Assembly (NCBI GenBank): GCA_014654455.1
Contig: JACWCY010000002.1
Location: 1 to 64,000, forward strand
Direction of reading: 5' to 3'
DNA from: Pelagibacterales bacterium SAG-MED01
GTDB lineage: Bacteria; Pseudomonadota; Alphaproteobacteria; Pelagibacterales; Pelagibacteraceae
DNA length: 64,000 nucleotides
Below the pieces are notes generated by a model. The model saw nothing but the letters and a program-made list of their open reading frames with translations, made no database searches and was not told where the DNA came from. Position numbers and translations under genes: made by a program. Shown piece by piece: positions 9,104 to 19,120 of the stretch (within the stretch, counting starts at the first letter, position 1; each line of letters begins with the position of its first letter).

Positions 9104-10036
9104 ATGAAATTATTAACTGGAAATAGCAACAAAGTTCTAAGTAAAAATATTGCTAAATATTTAAAATCGAAACTTGTAAATTCAAGTATCAGAAAATTTG
9201 CTGATGGAGAAATCTATGTTGAAATAAATGAAAATATCAGAGGAAATAGTATTTTTATTATTCAATCAGTATCGTCTCCTGCAAATGATAATTTAATGGA
9301 ATTGTTATTATGCATAGACGCGCTCAAAAGATCTTCAGCAAAAAATATTACCGCTGTTATTCCTTATTTTGGATATGCGAGACAAGATAGAAAAGTAGTT
9401 CCGAGAACATCAATATCAGCTAAACTGGTTTCAAATTTAATTACAAAAGCTGGAGCTGATAGAATTGTAACTGTTGATTTACATGCAGGACAGATTCAGG
9501 GTTTTTTTGATATTCCAGTAGACAACCTTTTTGCAACTCCAATCTTTGCTAGACATGCTCGTAAAAAAATAAAAAGTAAAAAAATTGTTTGTGTTGCACC
9601 TGATGTTGGTGGTACTGAAAGAGCTAGAGCTCTTGGTAAACTTCTTGATGTTGGCTTAGCTATTGTTGATAAAAGACGACCAAAACCTGGTCAGTCAAAA
9701 GTTATGAATGTTATAGGAGATGTAAAGGGTCAAACATGTATAATTGTAGACGATATAATTGACTCAGGAGGCACAATTGTAAATGCTGCTAAAGCTTTGA
9801 AAGAAAGAGGAGCAAAAGAAGTTTATGTTTATATCACCCATGGAGTTTTAAGTGGAGATGCAGTAAAAAAAATAAAAAATTCTGTAATCAAAAATTTAGT
9901 AATTACTGATACAATTGATAATGGTGAAAAAACAAAGAATGTTAAAAACATAGAAGTTTTACCAATTTCCAGCCTTATGGGCGAGGCAATAAAAAGAATA
10001 TCAAATTCAACGTCTGTATCAGATTTATTCAAATAA
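9104..10036 (+). CDS. prs: ribose-phosphate pyrophosphokinase
   Basis: Makes PRPP from ribose 5-phosphate and ATP, feeding purine, pyrimidine, histidine and NAD synthesis. The 310-aa length is normal for the class I enzyme. Visible motifs are [16 protein letters not shown] near the N-terminus, the [11 protein letters not shown] loop, the [12 protein letters not shown] metal/ATP segment and the PRPP-binding loop [14 protein letters not shown]. It is followed by rplY and pth, a frequent alphaproteobacterial order. The 43-base gap after the gene shows no clear hairpin terminator. Confidence 0.97.
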   Translation: MKLLTGNSNKVLSKNIAKYLKSKLVNSSIRKFADGEIYVEINENIRGNSIFIIQSVSSPANDNLMELLLCIDALKRSSAKNITAVIPYFGYARQDRKVVPRTSISAKLVSNLITKAGADRIVTVDLHAGQIQGFFDIPVDNLFATPIFARHARKKIKSKKIVCVAPDVGGTERARALGKLLDVGLAIVDKRRPKPGQSKVMNVIGDVKGQTCIIVDDIIDSGGTIVNAAKALKERGAKEVYVYITHGVLSGDAVKKIKNSVIKNLVITDTIDNGEKTKNVKNIEVLPISSLMGEAIKRISNSTSVSDLFK

Positions 10037-10079
10037 TTACCTTGATTATTTGTAAACATGGGTTAAAAAACTCTGTTTT

Positions 10080-10823
10080 ATGAATTCACTAGAAGCTAAC
10101 ATTAGGGACAATTCCACCAAGGGACAATTAAACGTTATAAGAAAAAACGGTAATGTTCCAGCAATAATTTATGGTGGTAAAGACCAAAATCAAAAAATCT
10201 CTATTTCAAAAAAATTACTTAAAGTCTTGATTGAGAAGGAAAATTTTTTATCAAACATCATAACTTTGAATGTTAATGGAAACCCCCAAAACGTTTTACC
10301 TAGAGAGGTAAAATATCATATAATTAGTGATGAACCAAGTCATGTTGATTTTTTAAGAGTACTTCCAGGAGTTAAAATCAAAATTGAAGTTCCTGTGAAT
10401 TTTATTAATCATGAAAAATCACCAGGTTTAAAAAGAGGTGGAGTTCTTAATATAGTAAGAAGGAAAGTTGAATTAAAATGTCCAAGTGAAAAAATACCTG
10501 AGAGTTTAACTATAAATCTTGATGGTGTTGATATAGGAGAAAGTTTTAAAATTTCATCTATAGAATTAGACACCGAAGTAACTCCCACAATCCAAGGTAG
10601 AGACTTTGTAATAGCAACATTAGCAGCGCCAACTGTTATGAAAGAACCAGAGAAACCAGCTGAAGCTGAAGCAGCAGAGGGTGAGGAAGGTGCTGAGGGA
10701 GCTGAAGGAGCAGCTGCAGCAGCAGATGGAGACAAACCAGCGGCTGATGGAGCTAAAGGTGATAAAAAAGAAGGTGATGATAAAAAACCTGCCGAAAAAA
10801 AATCTGCCGAAGAAAAAAAATAA
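10080..10823 (+). CDS. rplY: 50S ribosomal protein L25 (CTC type)
   Basis: Binds 5S rRNA in the central protuberance. The 247-aa protein has the L25 N-terminal domain (NGNVPAIIYGGKDQ, PREVKYHIISDEPSHVDFLRV) and the extra TL5/CTC beta domain (about 95-185). A tail of about 60 residues (roughly 188-247) is built almost only from Ala, Glu, Gly, Asp, Lys and Pro. The DNA of this tail (10650-10815) is visibly richer in G and C than its surroundings. Such charged tails are common on alphaproteobacterial L25. It is followed 34 bases later by pth, the usual partner. Confidence 0.95.
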   Translation: MNSLEANIRDNSTKGQLNVIRKNGNVPAIIYGGKDQNQKISISKKLLKVLIEKENFLSNIITLNVNGNPQNVLPREVKYHIISDEPSHVDFLRVLPGVKIKIEVPVNFINHEKSPGLKRGGVLNIVRRKVELKCPSEKIPESLTINLDGVDIGESFKISSIELDTEVTPTIQGRDFVIATLAAPTVMKEPEKPAEAEAAEGEEGAEGAEGAAAAADGDKPAADGAKGDKKEGDDKKPAEKKSAEEKK

Positions 10824-10857
10824 TCAATCAAATTTGAGAATTTAATTTCATTAATTT

Positions 10858-11418
10858 ATGCTTTTATTTGTAGGATTGGGCAATCCAACACCAGATAGTG
10901 AAAACAATCGACATAATGTTGGATTTAAGATTATAGATTCCATTAATAAAAAATTTAGTCTCTCAAAACAAAAACCAAAATTTAAAGGTCTTTTAACAAC
11001 TGGAAATATCAGTAATGAAAAAGTTTATGCAATCAAACCTTTGACTTTTATGAATAACTCAGGAATTTGTATTAGAGAACTAATTGAGTACTTTAAAATT
11101 GATGCAGAAAATGTTGTAGTTTTTCACGATGACCTGGATGTAGAGTTTGGAAAAATAAAAGCAAAATTTGGTGGATCAAGTGCTGGTCATAATGGTATTG
11201 CATCTATTGATAAATTTATAGGTAAAGAATATTCCAGGGTAAGAATTGGAATTGGAAAACCTAAAAATAATATAGAAGTAGCAGACTATGTTTTGCAGAA
11301 CTTTGATGAAGATGAGTCGATAGGTATTGAAAAAATATCAAAAGATATAACTGACTCAATTTCAATTCTTGTTGAAAAAAAATTAGATTTATTTTCTAGT
11401 ACTGTAAATAATAAATAA
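10858..11418 (+). CDS. pth: peptidyl-tRNA hydrolase
   Basis: Recycles peptidyl-tRNAs released by stalled ribosomes by cutting the ester bond. The 186-aa protein begins with the family signature FVGLGNP followed by NNRHNVGF, with the catalytic histidine at 19. KPLTFMNNSG, VFHDDLDVEFG and GGSSAGHNGI are also conserved. The TAA stop and the ATG of ychF overlap by one base (TAATG). The rplY-pth-ychF order is widely conserved in bacteria. Confidence 0.96.
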   Translation: MLLFVGLGNPTPDSENNRHNVGFKIIDSINKKFSLSKQKPKFKGLLTTGNISNEKVYAIKPLTFMNNSGICIRELIEYFKIDAENVVVFHDDLDVEFGKIKAKFGGSSAGHNGIASIDKFIGKEYSRVRIGIGKPKNNIEVADYVLQNFDEDESIGIEKISKDITDSISILVEKKLDLFSSTVNNK

Positions 11419-12491
11419 TGAGTTTTAAATGTGGAATAGTCGGATTGCCAAATGTTGGTAAGTCTACTTTATTTAATGCTTTAACAAATTCGAGTAAAGC
11501 GCAAGCTGCTAATTTTCCATTTTGTACAATTGATCCAAATATTGGTATCGTTCCAGTGCCAGACGATAGATTGGAAAATTTAGCTAAAGTATCAAAATCA
11601 AAAAAAATTATTAATACTACTATTTCATTTGTTGATATAGCAGGTTTGGTCAAAGGAGCGTCGAAAGGAGAGGGTTTAGGAAATAAATTTCTTTCTCATA
11701 TTAGAGAGGTAGATTCTATTATACATATGATTAGGTGTTTTGACTCTGATGATATTCAAAATGTAAATCCAACAGTAGATCCTGTGAGAGATCTTGAAAT
11801 TATAGAAACAGAAATGATGCTTGCAGACCTTGAGTCTATTCAAAAAAGATTAGAAAAAAATAATAAAAAGAATGTTGATGAGGATCAATTGAAGGTTCTT
11901 GAAGCAGCTTTAGAATGTATCAATAATAACAAAGATATTTCTGTATTAAAAAATGATTTTGATAAAAAAAAACTAAATCAAAGTAGCTTATTGTCTTTAA
12001 AGCCTAAGATATTTGTTTGTAACGTTGATGAACAAAGTGTGCAAAATGGTAATAATTATACAAAAACATTCATTAATAAATTTGGACAAGAAAGTACCTT
12101 GATAGTTTCTGCTGATATAGAAAATCAAATAAATGAATTAGATACAAGTGAAAAAAAAAATTACATGAAAATGATTGGTTTAAAGGAAACAGGATTAGAT
12201 ATGCTTATTCAAAAAGGTTATCAGATTCTTGAATTAGATACTTACTTTACTTCAGGACCAGAAGAAACAAGAGCATGGACTATTCAAAAAAACTGTACTG
12301 CTCCAAAAGCTGCTGGTGAAATTCATACTGATTTTGAAAAAGGATTTATTAGAGCCGAAACAGTTTCTTATGCTGATTTTATCACTAATGACGGTTGGGT
12401 AAATTCAAAAACAAATGGGAAAATGAGATTGGAAGGAAAAGAATATATTGTTAAAGATGGTGATGTTTTAAACTTCCGTTTCAACACGTGA
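11418..12491 (+). CDS. ychF: redox-regulated ATPase YchF
   Basis: Obg-related P-loop protein that prefers ATP to GTP and binds ribosomes; linked to stress responses. The 357-aa protein shows G1 GLPNVGKSTLFNAL, FPFCTIDPN, the G3 segment FVDIAGLVKGASKGEGLGNKF, and NVDE in place of the GTPase NKxD, the hallmark of YchF. A coiled-coil insert and a C-terminal TGS domain (from about 280) follow. The last 24 bases overlap the convergent end of petC. Confidence 0.96.
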   Translation: MSFKCGIVGLPNVGKSTLFNALTNSSKAQAANFPFCTIDPNIGIVPVPDDRLENLAKVSKSKKIINTTISFVDIAGLVKGASKGEGLGNKFLSHIREVDSIIHMIRCFDSDDIQNVNPTVDPVRDLEIIETEMMLADLESIQKRLEKNNKKNVDEDQLKVLEAALECINNNKDISVLKNDFDKKKLNQSSLLSLKPKIFVCNVDEQSVQNGNNYTKTFINKFGQESTLIVSADIENQINELDTSEKKNYMKMIGLKETGLDMLIQKGYQILELDTYFTSGPEETRAWTIQKNCTAPKAAGEIHTDFEKGFIRAETVSYADFITNDGWVNSKTNGKMRLEGKEYIVKDGDVLNFRFNT

Positions 12492-13247
12492 CCAAATTCT
12501 CTTCATACTGAAATAAACAAGTATTGTTAAAATTATCAGATAAAATATAGCCTTAAAGCCCATTTGATGTCTAGCTTCCAAGCTTGGTTCTGCGGCCCAC
12601 ATTAAAAAAGTTGTTACATCTTTTGACATTTGTTCAACACTTGCATTCGTTCCGTCTGAATATTCAATAATTCCGTCTGAGAGAGGTGCCGACATTTTAA
12701 TTTTGTTACCATACATATATTTATTATAGTGAACACCTTCATCTAAAATCATTCCACTTGGAGCTTCTTCATAACCCTGTAACAAAGAATAAATATAATC
12801 TACTCCACCTCCTCTAGCTTTCACTAATACTGACATATCAGGAGGATATGCACCTCCGTTAGCTGCCTCAGCTGCTTTAACATTTTCATATGGCTTCACA
12901 AATTTATCGGAAAGTTTTCCTGGTCGATCAAACATTTCACCATCGGCATTTGGTCCATCTGTTACCTCAAATGAAGCAGCAATCGCTTTAGCTTGAGCTA
13001 CTGAAAACTCTGGCCCACCCTTTTCAGATAAATTTCTATAACTTAAGTATTTCATTGAATGGCAGGCTGCACACACTTCTGTATAGACTTGATATCCTCT
13101 TTGGAGTGAAGCTCTATCAAACTTTCCAAATAGACCTTTGAAGGTCCAGTCAGTTTTTAAATACTCAACTTTTTCTGCAGAAATTACATTAGCACTGGTT
13201 ACACAAAACAATATTATTATTGAAATTAGTTTAAGAATGTTTTTCAC
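12468..13247 (-). CDS. petC: ubiquinol-cytochrome c reductase, cytochrome c1
   Basis: Haem-c subunit of the bc1 complex; it passes electrons from the Rieske centre to cytochrome c. The 259-aa precursor has a signal peptide ending near residue 24, the haem-binding CAACH (C59, C62, H63), the probable axial methionine in KIKMSAPL, and one C-terminal membrane anchor (about 233-250). The start codon is GTG at 13247, overlapping the petB TAG by one base (TAGTG); no ATG is available nearby. It is the last gene of petABC and runs 24 bases into the end of ychF. Confidence 0.96.
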   Translation of the reverse strand: MKNILKLISIIILFCVTSANVISAEKVEYLKTDWTFKGLFGKFDRASLQRGYQVYTEVCAACHSMKYLSYRNLSEKGGPEFSVAQAKAIAASFEVTDGPNADGEMFDRPGKLSDKFVKPYENVKAAEAANGGAYPPDMSVLVKARGGGVDYIYSLLQGYEEAPSGMILDEGVHYNKYMYGNKIKMSAPLSDGIIEYSDGTNASVEQMSKDVTTFLMWAAEPSLEARHQMGFKAIFYLIILTILVYFSMKRIWSRVETEV

Positions 13248-14509
13248 TATTCTATTTTACTTTCCTTTTTTTTGGCCATGGCAATATTAGGCGATCCTCC
13301 CATTACTGGTTCAGTAATACTTAATGGTAATGGTATGGTTTTCTCCTTTAACCCTAGCACTGGTAAAATTACTAAAAAATGAAGGAAATAATAAGCTGTT
13401 GCAACTCTTGCAATCAATAAATATAGCCCTTCAGCTGGCATAGCTCCAACATAGCCCAGAATTAAAACGTCAGCTACTAATATCCAATAAAATTGCTTAT
13501 AGAGTGGTCTAAAGACCGCAGATCTTATTTTTGATGTGTCGAGCCATGGCAAGGCTGCTAAGATTAAAATCGCAGATAGCATAGCTATAACTCCAAGCAA
13601 CTTATCAGGAACTGATCTTAGAATTGCATAGAAAGGTAATAGATACCATTCTGGCACTATGTGCGCTGGCGTAACTAATGGGTTGGCTTCTATATAATTA
13701 TCTGCATGACCTAAAATGTTTGGTGCATAGAAGACAAAGAAAGCAAAAACAATCATAAACATTAATAATGCAAAACCATCTTTAATAACTATATAAGGAT
13801 GAAATGGAACTGTATCTTTTGAAGGTTTTTTAATATCAATTCCAACTGGATTATTATTACCAGGTACATGAAGTGCCCAAATATGTAAAACTACCAATCC
13901 TAAAATTAAAAAAGGTATTAAGTAATGAAGAGTAAAAAATCTTGTTAAAGTTGGATTGTCAACTGAGTAACCGCCCCACAACCAAGTCACAATTCCTTCA
14001 CCTACTAAAGGAATTGCACTAAACAAGTTTGTAATAACAGTAGCTCCCCAAAAACTCATTTGTCCCCATGGTAAAACATAACCCATGAAAGCAGCCGCCA
14101 TCATCAATAAGTAAATAATTATTCCAATAATCCAAATGATTTCTCTTGGAGATTTATATGATCCGTAAAATAATGATCTAAAAATATGAATATATACTGC
14201 TAGAAAAAACATTGATGCACCATTTGCATGAATATATCTGATTAACCAACCATAATTGACATCTCTCATAATATGCTCCACACTTTCGAATGCCATATCT
14301 GCATGAGCGATGTAATGCATTGCTAGTGTTAACCCAGTTACAATTTGTGTAATTAAACAAAAAGTAAGTATTCCCCCAAAGGTCCACCAGTAATTTAAAT
14401 TTTTTGGTGTTGGATAATCTGTAAGATGACTTGCTAAAGATAGTAATGGTAGTCTGTCATTAAACCATTTTCCAAACTTAGATTTAGGTGTATATTCGTG
14501 ATCACTCAT
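13247..14509 (-). CDS. petB: ubiquinol-cytochrome c reductase, cytochrome b
   Basis: Membrane core of the bc1 complex, carrying two b haems and both quinone sites. The 420-aa length and about eight helices match a full bacterial cytochrome b. Paired haem histidines lie in the helix with [20 protein letters not shown] and in [15 protein letters not shown]. The Qo-site [14 protein letters not shown] is intact. It sits six bases after petA and shares a base with petC. No internal frameshift is seen. Confidence 0.98.
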   Translation of the reverse strand: MSDHEYTPKSKFGKWFNDRLPLLSLASHLTDYPTPKNLNYWWTFGGILTFCLITQIVTGLTLAMHYIAHADMAFESVEHIMRDVNYGWLIRYIHANGASMFFLAVYIHIFRSLFYGSYKSPREIIWIIGIIIYLLMMAAAFMGYVLPWGQMSFWGATVITNLFSAIPLVGEGIVTWLWGGYSVDNPTLTRFFTLHYLIPFLILGLVVLHIWALHVPGNNNPVGIDIKKPSKDTVPFHPYIVIKDGFALLMFMIVFAFFVFYAPNILGHADNYIEANPLVTPAHIVPEWYLLPFYAILRSVPDKLLGVIAMLSAILILAALPWLDTSKIRSAVFRPLYKQFYWILVADVLILGYVGAMPAEGLYLLIARVATAYYFLHFLVILPVLGLKEKTIPLPLSITEPVMGGSPNIAMAKKKESKIE

Positions 14510-14515
14510 TATTTT

Positions 14516-15025
14516 TTATCCGATTTTAATTGTATTAACATTAACAAATTCATATTTTGGAACTTCCATATTAGTTGGGGCGGGGCCTTTTCTAATTCTT
14601 CCAGACGTATCATAATGTGATCCATGACATGGACAAAACCAACCATTGTAATCACCCTTTTGATCTAGAGGAACACAGCCCAAATGTGTACAGACTCCAA
14701 GCATTACTAGCCACTCAGGATTTTTGGCTCGATCTTCATCTTTTTCAGGATCTTTTAAATCCTCCAACTTTACAGATTTTGCCTCTGTTATTTCTTCTTG
14801 TGTTCTTCTTCTAATAAAAACTGGTTTACCTCTCCAAAGAACAGTAATTGTTTTTCCTGGAGTTACAGTGCTGACATCTACTTCTGTGCTAGCTAAAGCT
14901 TTAACTGAAGCATCAGGATTCATCTGATCAATCATAGGCCAAATTGTTGCACCTACTCCTACTGCTCCAACAGCATAAGTTGCTGTAAATAAGAAATCTC
15001 TTCTATTGGTTTTTTTTTCAGACAT
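14516..15025 (-). CDS. petA: ubiquinol-cytochrome c reductase, Rieske iron-sulfur subunit
   Basis: Carries the [2Fe-2S] centre that accepts the first electron from ubiquinol. The 169-aa protein starts with a Tat-type sequence (NRRDFLF, then a hydrophobic anchor at about 12-30). The Rieske boxes are CTHLGC (112-117) and CPCHGSH (131-137): ligands C112, H114, C131 and H134, with the C117-C133 disulfide. It is the first gene of petABC. The 92-base gap upstream holds a spaced direct repeat that may be an operator. Confidence 0.98.
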   Translation of the reverse strand: MSEKKTNRRDFLFTATYAVGAVGVGATIWPMIDQMNPDASVKALASTEVDVSTVTPGKTITVLWRGKPVFIRRRTQEEITEAKSVKLEDLKDPEKDEDRAKNPEWLVMLGVCTHLGCVPLDQKGDYNGWFCPCHGSHYDTSGRIRKGPAPTNMEVPKYEFVNVNTIKIG

Positions 15026-15045
15026 CGATAACTTTAATTAAATAT

Positions 15046-15074
15046 ACTTAATATTGATTTTTTCCACTTAATAT
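15046..15074. promoter_or_regulatory. spaced direct repeat upstream of petA
   Basis: The nine-base sequence ACTTAATAT occurs at 15046-15054 and again at 15066-15074, exactly 20 bases apart, about two helix turns, in the gap between divergent petA and trmL. OmpR-family regulators often bind direct repeats on one face of the helix. A PetR-like regulator is encoded at 4.3 kb, so this is a candidate site. The link is inference, and the sequence is AT-rich. Confidence 0.35.
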
Positions 15075-15089
15075 ATGATTTCATATAAT
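15062..15089 (+). promoter_or_regulatory. possible promoter of trmL-hemF-greA
   Basis: A perfect TATAAT -10 box (15084-15089) is preceded at 16 bases by TTCCAC (15062-15067), a weak -35. The transcript would start near 15096, about 20 bases before the trmL ATG. The second copy of the direct repeat overlaps this -35, so a bound regulator could affect both directions. Confidence 0.35.
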
Positions 15090-15117
15090 ATAAAATACCA
15101 ATTTTACTACTGATAGA

Positions 15118-15591
15118 ATGACACATAATTCAACTGATCTTAGGCCCAAAATTGCATTATTTGAACCAGATATTCCTCAAAATACAGCAGCTATAATCAG
15201 GACTTGTGCTTGTCTTGGGGCAAAATTAGAGATTATAGAGCCATGTGGATTCTTATTGAGTGATAAAAGATTTAAAAGGGTAGTAATGGATTATATGGAT
15301 GAAAAAGATATTAAATTTTATAAAAGTTCAGTCGATTTCTTTAAATTTAAAGAACGTCAAAGAATTATATTGATGACTACTAAAGCATCTATATCTTATA
15401 CAAAATTTAAATTTGAAAAAAATGACACAATTTTATTTGGAAGAGAAAGCGCCGGAGTTCCTGAGGGTGTACACAAATTAATCAAAAATCGATTAAAAAT
15501 ACCAATGAAAAATAATAAACGTTCATTAAATATTGCTTCATCAGTGGCTATTATTTTAGCTGAAAGCTTGAAACAAGTTAATTTGTTATGA
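15118..15591 (+). CDS. trmL: tRNA (cytidine/uridine-34-2'-O)-methyltransferase
   Basis: SPOUT-class enzyme that 2'-O-methylates the wobble base of leucine tRNAs. The 157-aa protein is the compact single-domain type. N-terminal EPDIPQNTAAIIRTCACLG and the knot residues LFGRESAGVPE, then RSLNIASSVAIILAE, are the TrmL pattern. It lies divergent to petA and shares an ATGA overlap with hemF. Other SpoU enzymes of this size exist, but the IPQNTAAIIRTC start is typical of TrmL. Confidence 0.93.
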   Translation: MTHNSTDLRPKIALFEPDIPQNTAAIIRTCACLGAKLEIIEPCGFLLSDKRFKRVVMDYMDEKDIKFYKSSVDFFKFKERQRIILMTTKASISYTKFKFEKNDTILFGRESAGVPEGVHKLIKNRLKIPMKNNKRSLNIASSVAIILAESLKQVNLL

Positions 15592-16415
15592 ATCTAAAAA
15601 TAAAAAAAGATTTAGCAAGTAATTGGTTTCAAACTCTTCAAGATGCATTTTGTGATGATATTTGTAAACTTGAAAAAAACAAGTCCCAGTTTAAATCAAC
15701 AACTTGGAAAAGAGATATCAAAAAAGATGAGGGTGGTGGTGAATACAGAATACTTCAAGGTGGAAAAATCTTTGAAAAAGTTGGTGTAAACTTTTCAAAA
15801 GTTTATGGAAAGTTCCCTAAACAATTTCAAAAAAATATACCTGGAGCTCAAAAAGATCCAAGATTTTGGGCATCAGGAATTTCAGTTGTTATGCACATGA
15901 GAAACCCCTTAATTCCTGCTATGCATTTTAACACAAGATATATATGTACTACACAAGATTGGTTTGGAGGGGGGATGGATGTAACACCTTCAAAAATAGA
16001 TAAAGTTGAAAAAAAAGAATTCCATAAAATTTTAAGAAAGATGTGTAATCGCCACAATAAAAATTATTATGAAAAATATAGAAAGTGGTGTGATGAATAT
16101 TTTTATTTACCTCACAGAAAAGAATCAAGAGGTATTGGAGGTATTTTCTTTGATTACAAAAAAAATAATTTTGAAAAAGATTTTAAATTTGTAAGAGATG
16201 TAGGTGTAACTTTCCAATTAATTTTTAATAAAATTATAGCTAAAAAAATTAAAAAAAAATGGACTATCAAAGATAAAGAAATGCAATATATTAAACGGGG
16301 TAGATATACTGAATTTAACTTATTATATGATAGAGGAACAAAATTTGGATTACAAACAGGTGGAAATGTTGAGGGGATATTAATGTCATTACCACCTATA
16401 GCAAAATGGAAATAA
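15588..16415 (+). CDS. hemF: coproporphyrinogen III oxidase, oxygen-dependent
   Basis: Oxidative decarboxylation of coproporphyrinogen III to protoporphyrinogen IX with O2, in haem synthesis. The 275-aa protein has the signature segments [30 protein letters not shown], the [11 protein letters not shown] segment, and near the C-terminus [19 protein letters not shown] followed by SLPPIAKW. The O2-dependent form fits an obligately aerobic lifestyle, and the haem is needed by the bc1 and aa3 complexes in this window. ATG 15588 overlaps the trmL stop, and greA follows after one base. Confidence 0.97.
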   Translation: MNLKIKKDLASNWFQTLQDAFCDDICKLEKNKSQFKSTTWKRDIKKDEGGGEYRILQGGKIFEKVGVNFSKVYGKFPKQFQKNIPGAQKDPRFWASGISVVMHMRNPLIPAMHFNTRYICTTQDWFGGGMDVTPSKIDKVEKKEFHKILRKMCNRHNKNYYEKYRKWCDEYFYLPHRKESRGIGGIFFDYKKNNFEKDFKFVRDVGVTFQLIFNKIIAKKIKKKWTIKDKEMQYIKRGRYTEFNLLYDRGTKFGLQTGGNVEGILMSLPPIAKWK

Positions 16416-16416
16416 A

Positions 16417-16893
16417 ATGGAAAAAGAACCAATTACTTTAAATGGATTAAATAATTTAAAAGAAGAGTTAATTTTTTTAAAAGAAAAAAAAAGACCAGAA
16501 ATTGTGGCTGCAATTGCAGAGGCTAGATCCCATGGTGACCTAAAAGAAAATGCTGAATATCATGCAGCGAAAGAAGAACAATCTCATAGTGAAGGTAGAA
16601 TAACTGAAATAAATGACATCATTGCCAGAGCAAACGTAATTGACGTTACTAAATTAAATAACGACGGTAAAGTAATATTTGGTTCAACTGTATTTTTAGA
16701 GAATTTAGACAATGGTGAGAAAATTAATTATAAAATTGTTGGCAAAGATGAAGCTGATCTAAAACAAAAATTAATTTATTTTATGTCACCCATTGGAAAA
16801 GGGTTAATTGGGAAAAACAAAAATGATCTTGTTGAAATTAAAACTCCTGCTGGAACTAAAAATTTTGAAATTAAGGATGTTAAGTATATCTAA
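16417..16893 (+). CDS. greA: transcription elongation factor GreA
   Basis: Rescues backtracked RNA polymerase by stimulating transcript cleavage through its secondary channel. The 158-aa length is standard. The N-terminal coiled-coil hairpin carries [22 protein letters not shown], with the acidic tip residues, and the C-terminal FKBP-like domain includes FGSTVFLEN and [10 protein letters not shown]. Its stop TAA interlocks with the stop of the convergent CCA-type gene in the bases CTAA (16890-16893). Confidence 0.97.
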   Translation: MEKEPITLNGLNNLKEELIFLKEKKRPEIVAAIAEARSHGDLKENAEYHAAKEEQSHSEGRITEINDIIARANVIDVTKLNNDGKVIFGSTVFLENLDNGEKINYKIVGKDEADLKQKLIYFMSPIGKGLIGKNKNDLVEIKTPAGTKNFEIKDVKYI

Positions 16894-18164
16894 TTATTAA
16901 TAATATTATTAACCTGTTCATCTGTAATCTTAAAATTATTTTTAATCCACTCCTCCTCTATTTTCTTAAGTTTTTCTCCAAGTAGCTTGCCCTCTGGAAT
17001 TTCATATTTTTTCATTAATGAATCTGCACTTACTGGCAATACGAGAACTTTACTATTTTCATAATACTCAATTAATTCTTTCAAAGAATTGTCCACTCTC
17101 TTTGATTTAAATATTCTATGGTTTAAAATATCAATAGTCGCTTCTTTGCCATAATAATAAAAAACTTTATTTAAATTATTTGCTGTGAATGTTTTTGAGT
17201 TAATTTTTTCTTTATAAAAATTATCAATAATTTTAATTCTTTTTTGGTCTTTTTTAGAAATATTAAATCTATATAAAAAATAATCTGTGTTATCAGTCTC
17301 GTCAATAATTATTAAAGATAATAAAACAATAAAATCTTTTTTTTTTAATAGATCTTTATTGATTGAAGTTAATTTAGAAAAAATTTTTAAATTTTTCAAT
17401 TCTGGAAAAATCATTAAAACTAAATCTAAACTTAATTTATCTCTTGATAACTTTTCTAGTGTATCTACTTTCATTATTTTTTTTAGCTCATCTAATAATC
17501 TATCTTTTGACAATTTTGAAATTCCACCAATATTTGCTTTTAATGTTTTAATGATTTCCAAATTATGTGAGTGCTTTGAATAATTAAGGAAAAATCTTAG
17601 ATATCTTAATATTCTTAAATAATCTTCTTTAATTCTTTTGTCTGCATCTCCAATAAATTTAACATTACCATTTTCTAAATCTTTTTTTCCATTATATGGA
17701 TCAAATAAATTTCCATCTTTGTCAGAATAAATTGAATTAATTGTAAAATCTCTTCTTGCGGCATCTTCCTTCCAATCTTTTGAAAATTCTATTTTAGCAT
17801 GCCTTCCGTCAGTAATAATATCTTTCCTTAAAGTGGTAATTTCAAATTTATATTCATCTTTTATTGCTGTGATAGTTCCATGCTCAATGCCACTTGTAAA
17901 ATAATTAATATCATTTTTTTTTAGAATCTCACAAACTTGTTTTGGTTCTAAGTTTGTAGCTAAATCAATATCGTCAACCTTTTCTCCATTAATTATTTTT
18001 CTTATACATCCTCCAACATATCTAATTTCACTTTCTGATGAGTGAGAATTAATTGCTTCAAAAATTTTAAAAGCTGGGGTTTTTTTAGTAAGATCTTTAA
18101 TACTTTGACTTATGAAATCTAAATTATTAGATCTAAAAAAAAATTTATCTAAAAAGTTTATCAT
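16890..18164 (-). CDS. CCA tRNA nucleotidyltransferase / poly(A) polymerase family protein
   Basis: Class II nucleotidyltransferase of 424 aa. The N-terminal catalytic head has [24 protein letters not shown], with the metal-binding DxD in DDIDLA, then [20 protein letters not shown], the NGKKDLENG segment and RILRYLRF. A helical body follows. Alphaproteobacteria usually have one such gene, annotated as CCA-adding enzyme, so tRNA end repair is the likely role. Poly(A) polymerase cannot be excluded from sequence alone. It lies directly downstream of tRNA-Gln, which encodes its own CCA. Confidence 0.88.
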   Translation of the reverse strand: MINFLDKFFFRSNNLDFISQSIKDLTKKTPAFKIFEAINSHSSESEIRYVGGCIRKIINGEKVDDIDLATNLEPKQVCEILKKNDINYFTSGIEHGTITAIKDEYKFEITTLRKDIITDGRHAKIEFSKDWKEDAARRDFTINSIYSDKDGNLFDPYNGKKDLENGNVKFIGDADKRIKEDYLRILRYLRFFLNYSKHSHNLEIIKTLKANIGGISKLSKDRLLDELKKIMKVDTLEKLSRDKLSLDLVLMIFPELKNLKIFSKLTSINKDLLKKKDFIVLLSLIIIDETDNTDYFLYRFNISKKDQKRIKIIDNFYKEKINSKTFTANNLNKVFYYYGKEATIDILNHRIFKSKRVDNSLKELIEYYENSKVLVLPVSADSLMKKYEIPEGKLLGEKLKKIEEEWIKNNFKITDEQVNNIINN

Positions 18165-18167
18165 AGT

Positions 18168-18241
18168 TGGCTGGGGCGCTAGGATTCGAACCTAGGATGC
18201 AGGTACCAAAAACCCGTGCCTTACCGCTTGGCTACGCCCCA
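18168..18241 (-). tRNA. tRNA-Gln (anticodon TTG)
   Basis: Read on the minus strand, a 74-base cloverleaf begins with acceptor arm TGGGGCG, paired to CGCCCCA. A D arm (GCCAAGCGGTAAGGC) and a T arm (CTAGG TTCGAAT CCTAG) are present. The anticodon loop is TTTTGGT, giving anticodon TTG, which reads CAA for glutamine. The 3' end GCCA is encoded, so the CCA need not be added. The anticodon stem contains one G-U pair. It lies four bases before the CCA-type gene and 33 after ispE on the same strand. Confidence 0.95.
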
Positions 18242-18274
18242 ATGTTAAGTTCGTATAACATAAAAAAATAAAAT

Positions 18275-19120
18275 TTATATAGTTTTTGAAGCTATACACC
18301 AGTAATTTTTATATTTTTTGTTAAACTGTTTTTTAGCATAATCACATCTTTGTTTTGACTGAAAATACGCAACCATTGCGGACCCCGAACCTGTCATTCT
18401 CACAAATGCTGTCTTTGATAATTTTTCTAAAAATAATTTAATTGATCTTAATTTATTGTATTTAGAAAATACAATCGGTTCTAAAGAATTATTCAATTTT
18501 TTAAGATAATTAAAATCAAACATTTTTTTATTAGGATTATTAAATTTTGGTTTATTAAATTTTTTTACTTTTGAATATATTTCTTTAGTGGAACAACCAA
18601 AGCCAGGCTTAACAATTAATGTATAAAATTTCCTACAATTATAGAAATATTTAATTTTATTATTTGTTTTTAAAATAGAGTTAGTAGAATTAAAGCCCAA
18701 GATCACGTCTGAGCCGATTAGTTTGGAAATTTTAAGAAGTTCTTTTTTGTTTATTTTAATGATTTTTTTTTTTACAAAGTAATTTAAAATAGTAGCAGCA
18801 TTCATTGAGCCTCCTCCTAGGCCTGCTTTGATAGGAATTTTTTTATTTATTTTAATTTTGAATTTTTTATTATCTAATAATTTTTTTTTTTCTAGAATTT
18901 CAAGCAATTTTGAAACGGTATTATTCTTACTTATATTACGAGAAAATTTTCCATTAAATGAGATATTGTGTGATTTAGATTTTATTTTACTTATAAAAAT
19001 TTCATCATGAAGTGAAGCAAAAGCGACAATACTTTCAATTTTATGCAAAGAGGAATTTTTACCAGTAATATTTAAAGCTAAATTTAATTTGGCATAAGAT
19101 TTAATTTTAGTTTTTATCAT
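18275..19120 (-). CDS. ispE: 4-diphosphocytidyl-2-C-methyl-D-erythritol kinase
   Basis: GHMP-family kinase of the MEP pathway to isopentenyl diphosphate. The 281-aa protein starts with SYAKLNLALNITGK, has the ATP loop IKAGLGGGSMNAATIL and the C-terminal RMTGSGSAMVAYF motif. ispH, the last MEP step, is at 35.6 kb; its products feed the carotenoid, quinone and haem O genes in this window. The ATG overlaps the stop of the upstream TPR gene (TAATG). The coding sequence holds several 11-base A/T runs. Confidence 0.95.
   Translation of the reverse strand: MIKTKIKSYAKLNLALNITGKNSSLHKIESIVAFASLHDEIFISKIKSKSHNISFNGKFSRNISKNNTVSKLLEILEKKKLLDNKKFKIKINKKIPIKAGLGGGSMNAATILNYFVKKKIIKINKKELLKISKLIGSDVILGFNSTNSILKTNNKIKYFYNCRKFYTLIVKPGFGCSTKEIYSKVKKFNKPKFNNPNKKMFDFNYLKKLNNSLEPIVFSKYNKLRSIKLFLEKLSKTAFVRMTGSGSAMVAYFQSKQRCDYAKKQFNKKYKNYWCIASKTI

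Noticed and set aside
10037..10079. Possible terminator or promoter between prs and rplY
   Set aside because: No hairpin with T run; a TTGATT is present but no -10 box at proper spacing.
10409..10831. 140-codon open frame antisense to rplY, rich in Ser, Ala, Pro and Phe
   Set aside because: It is the mirror of the Ala/Glu/Lys-rich L25 tail and has no independent start context or recognisable domain.
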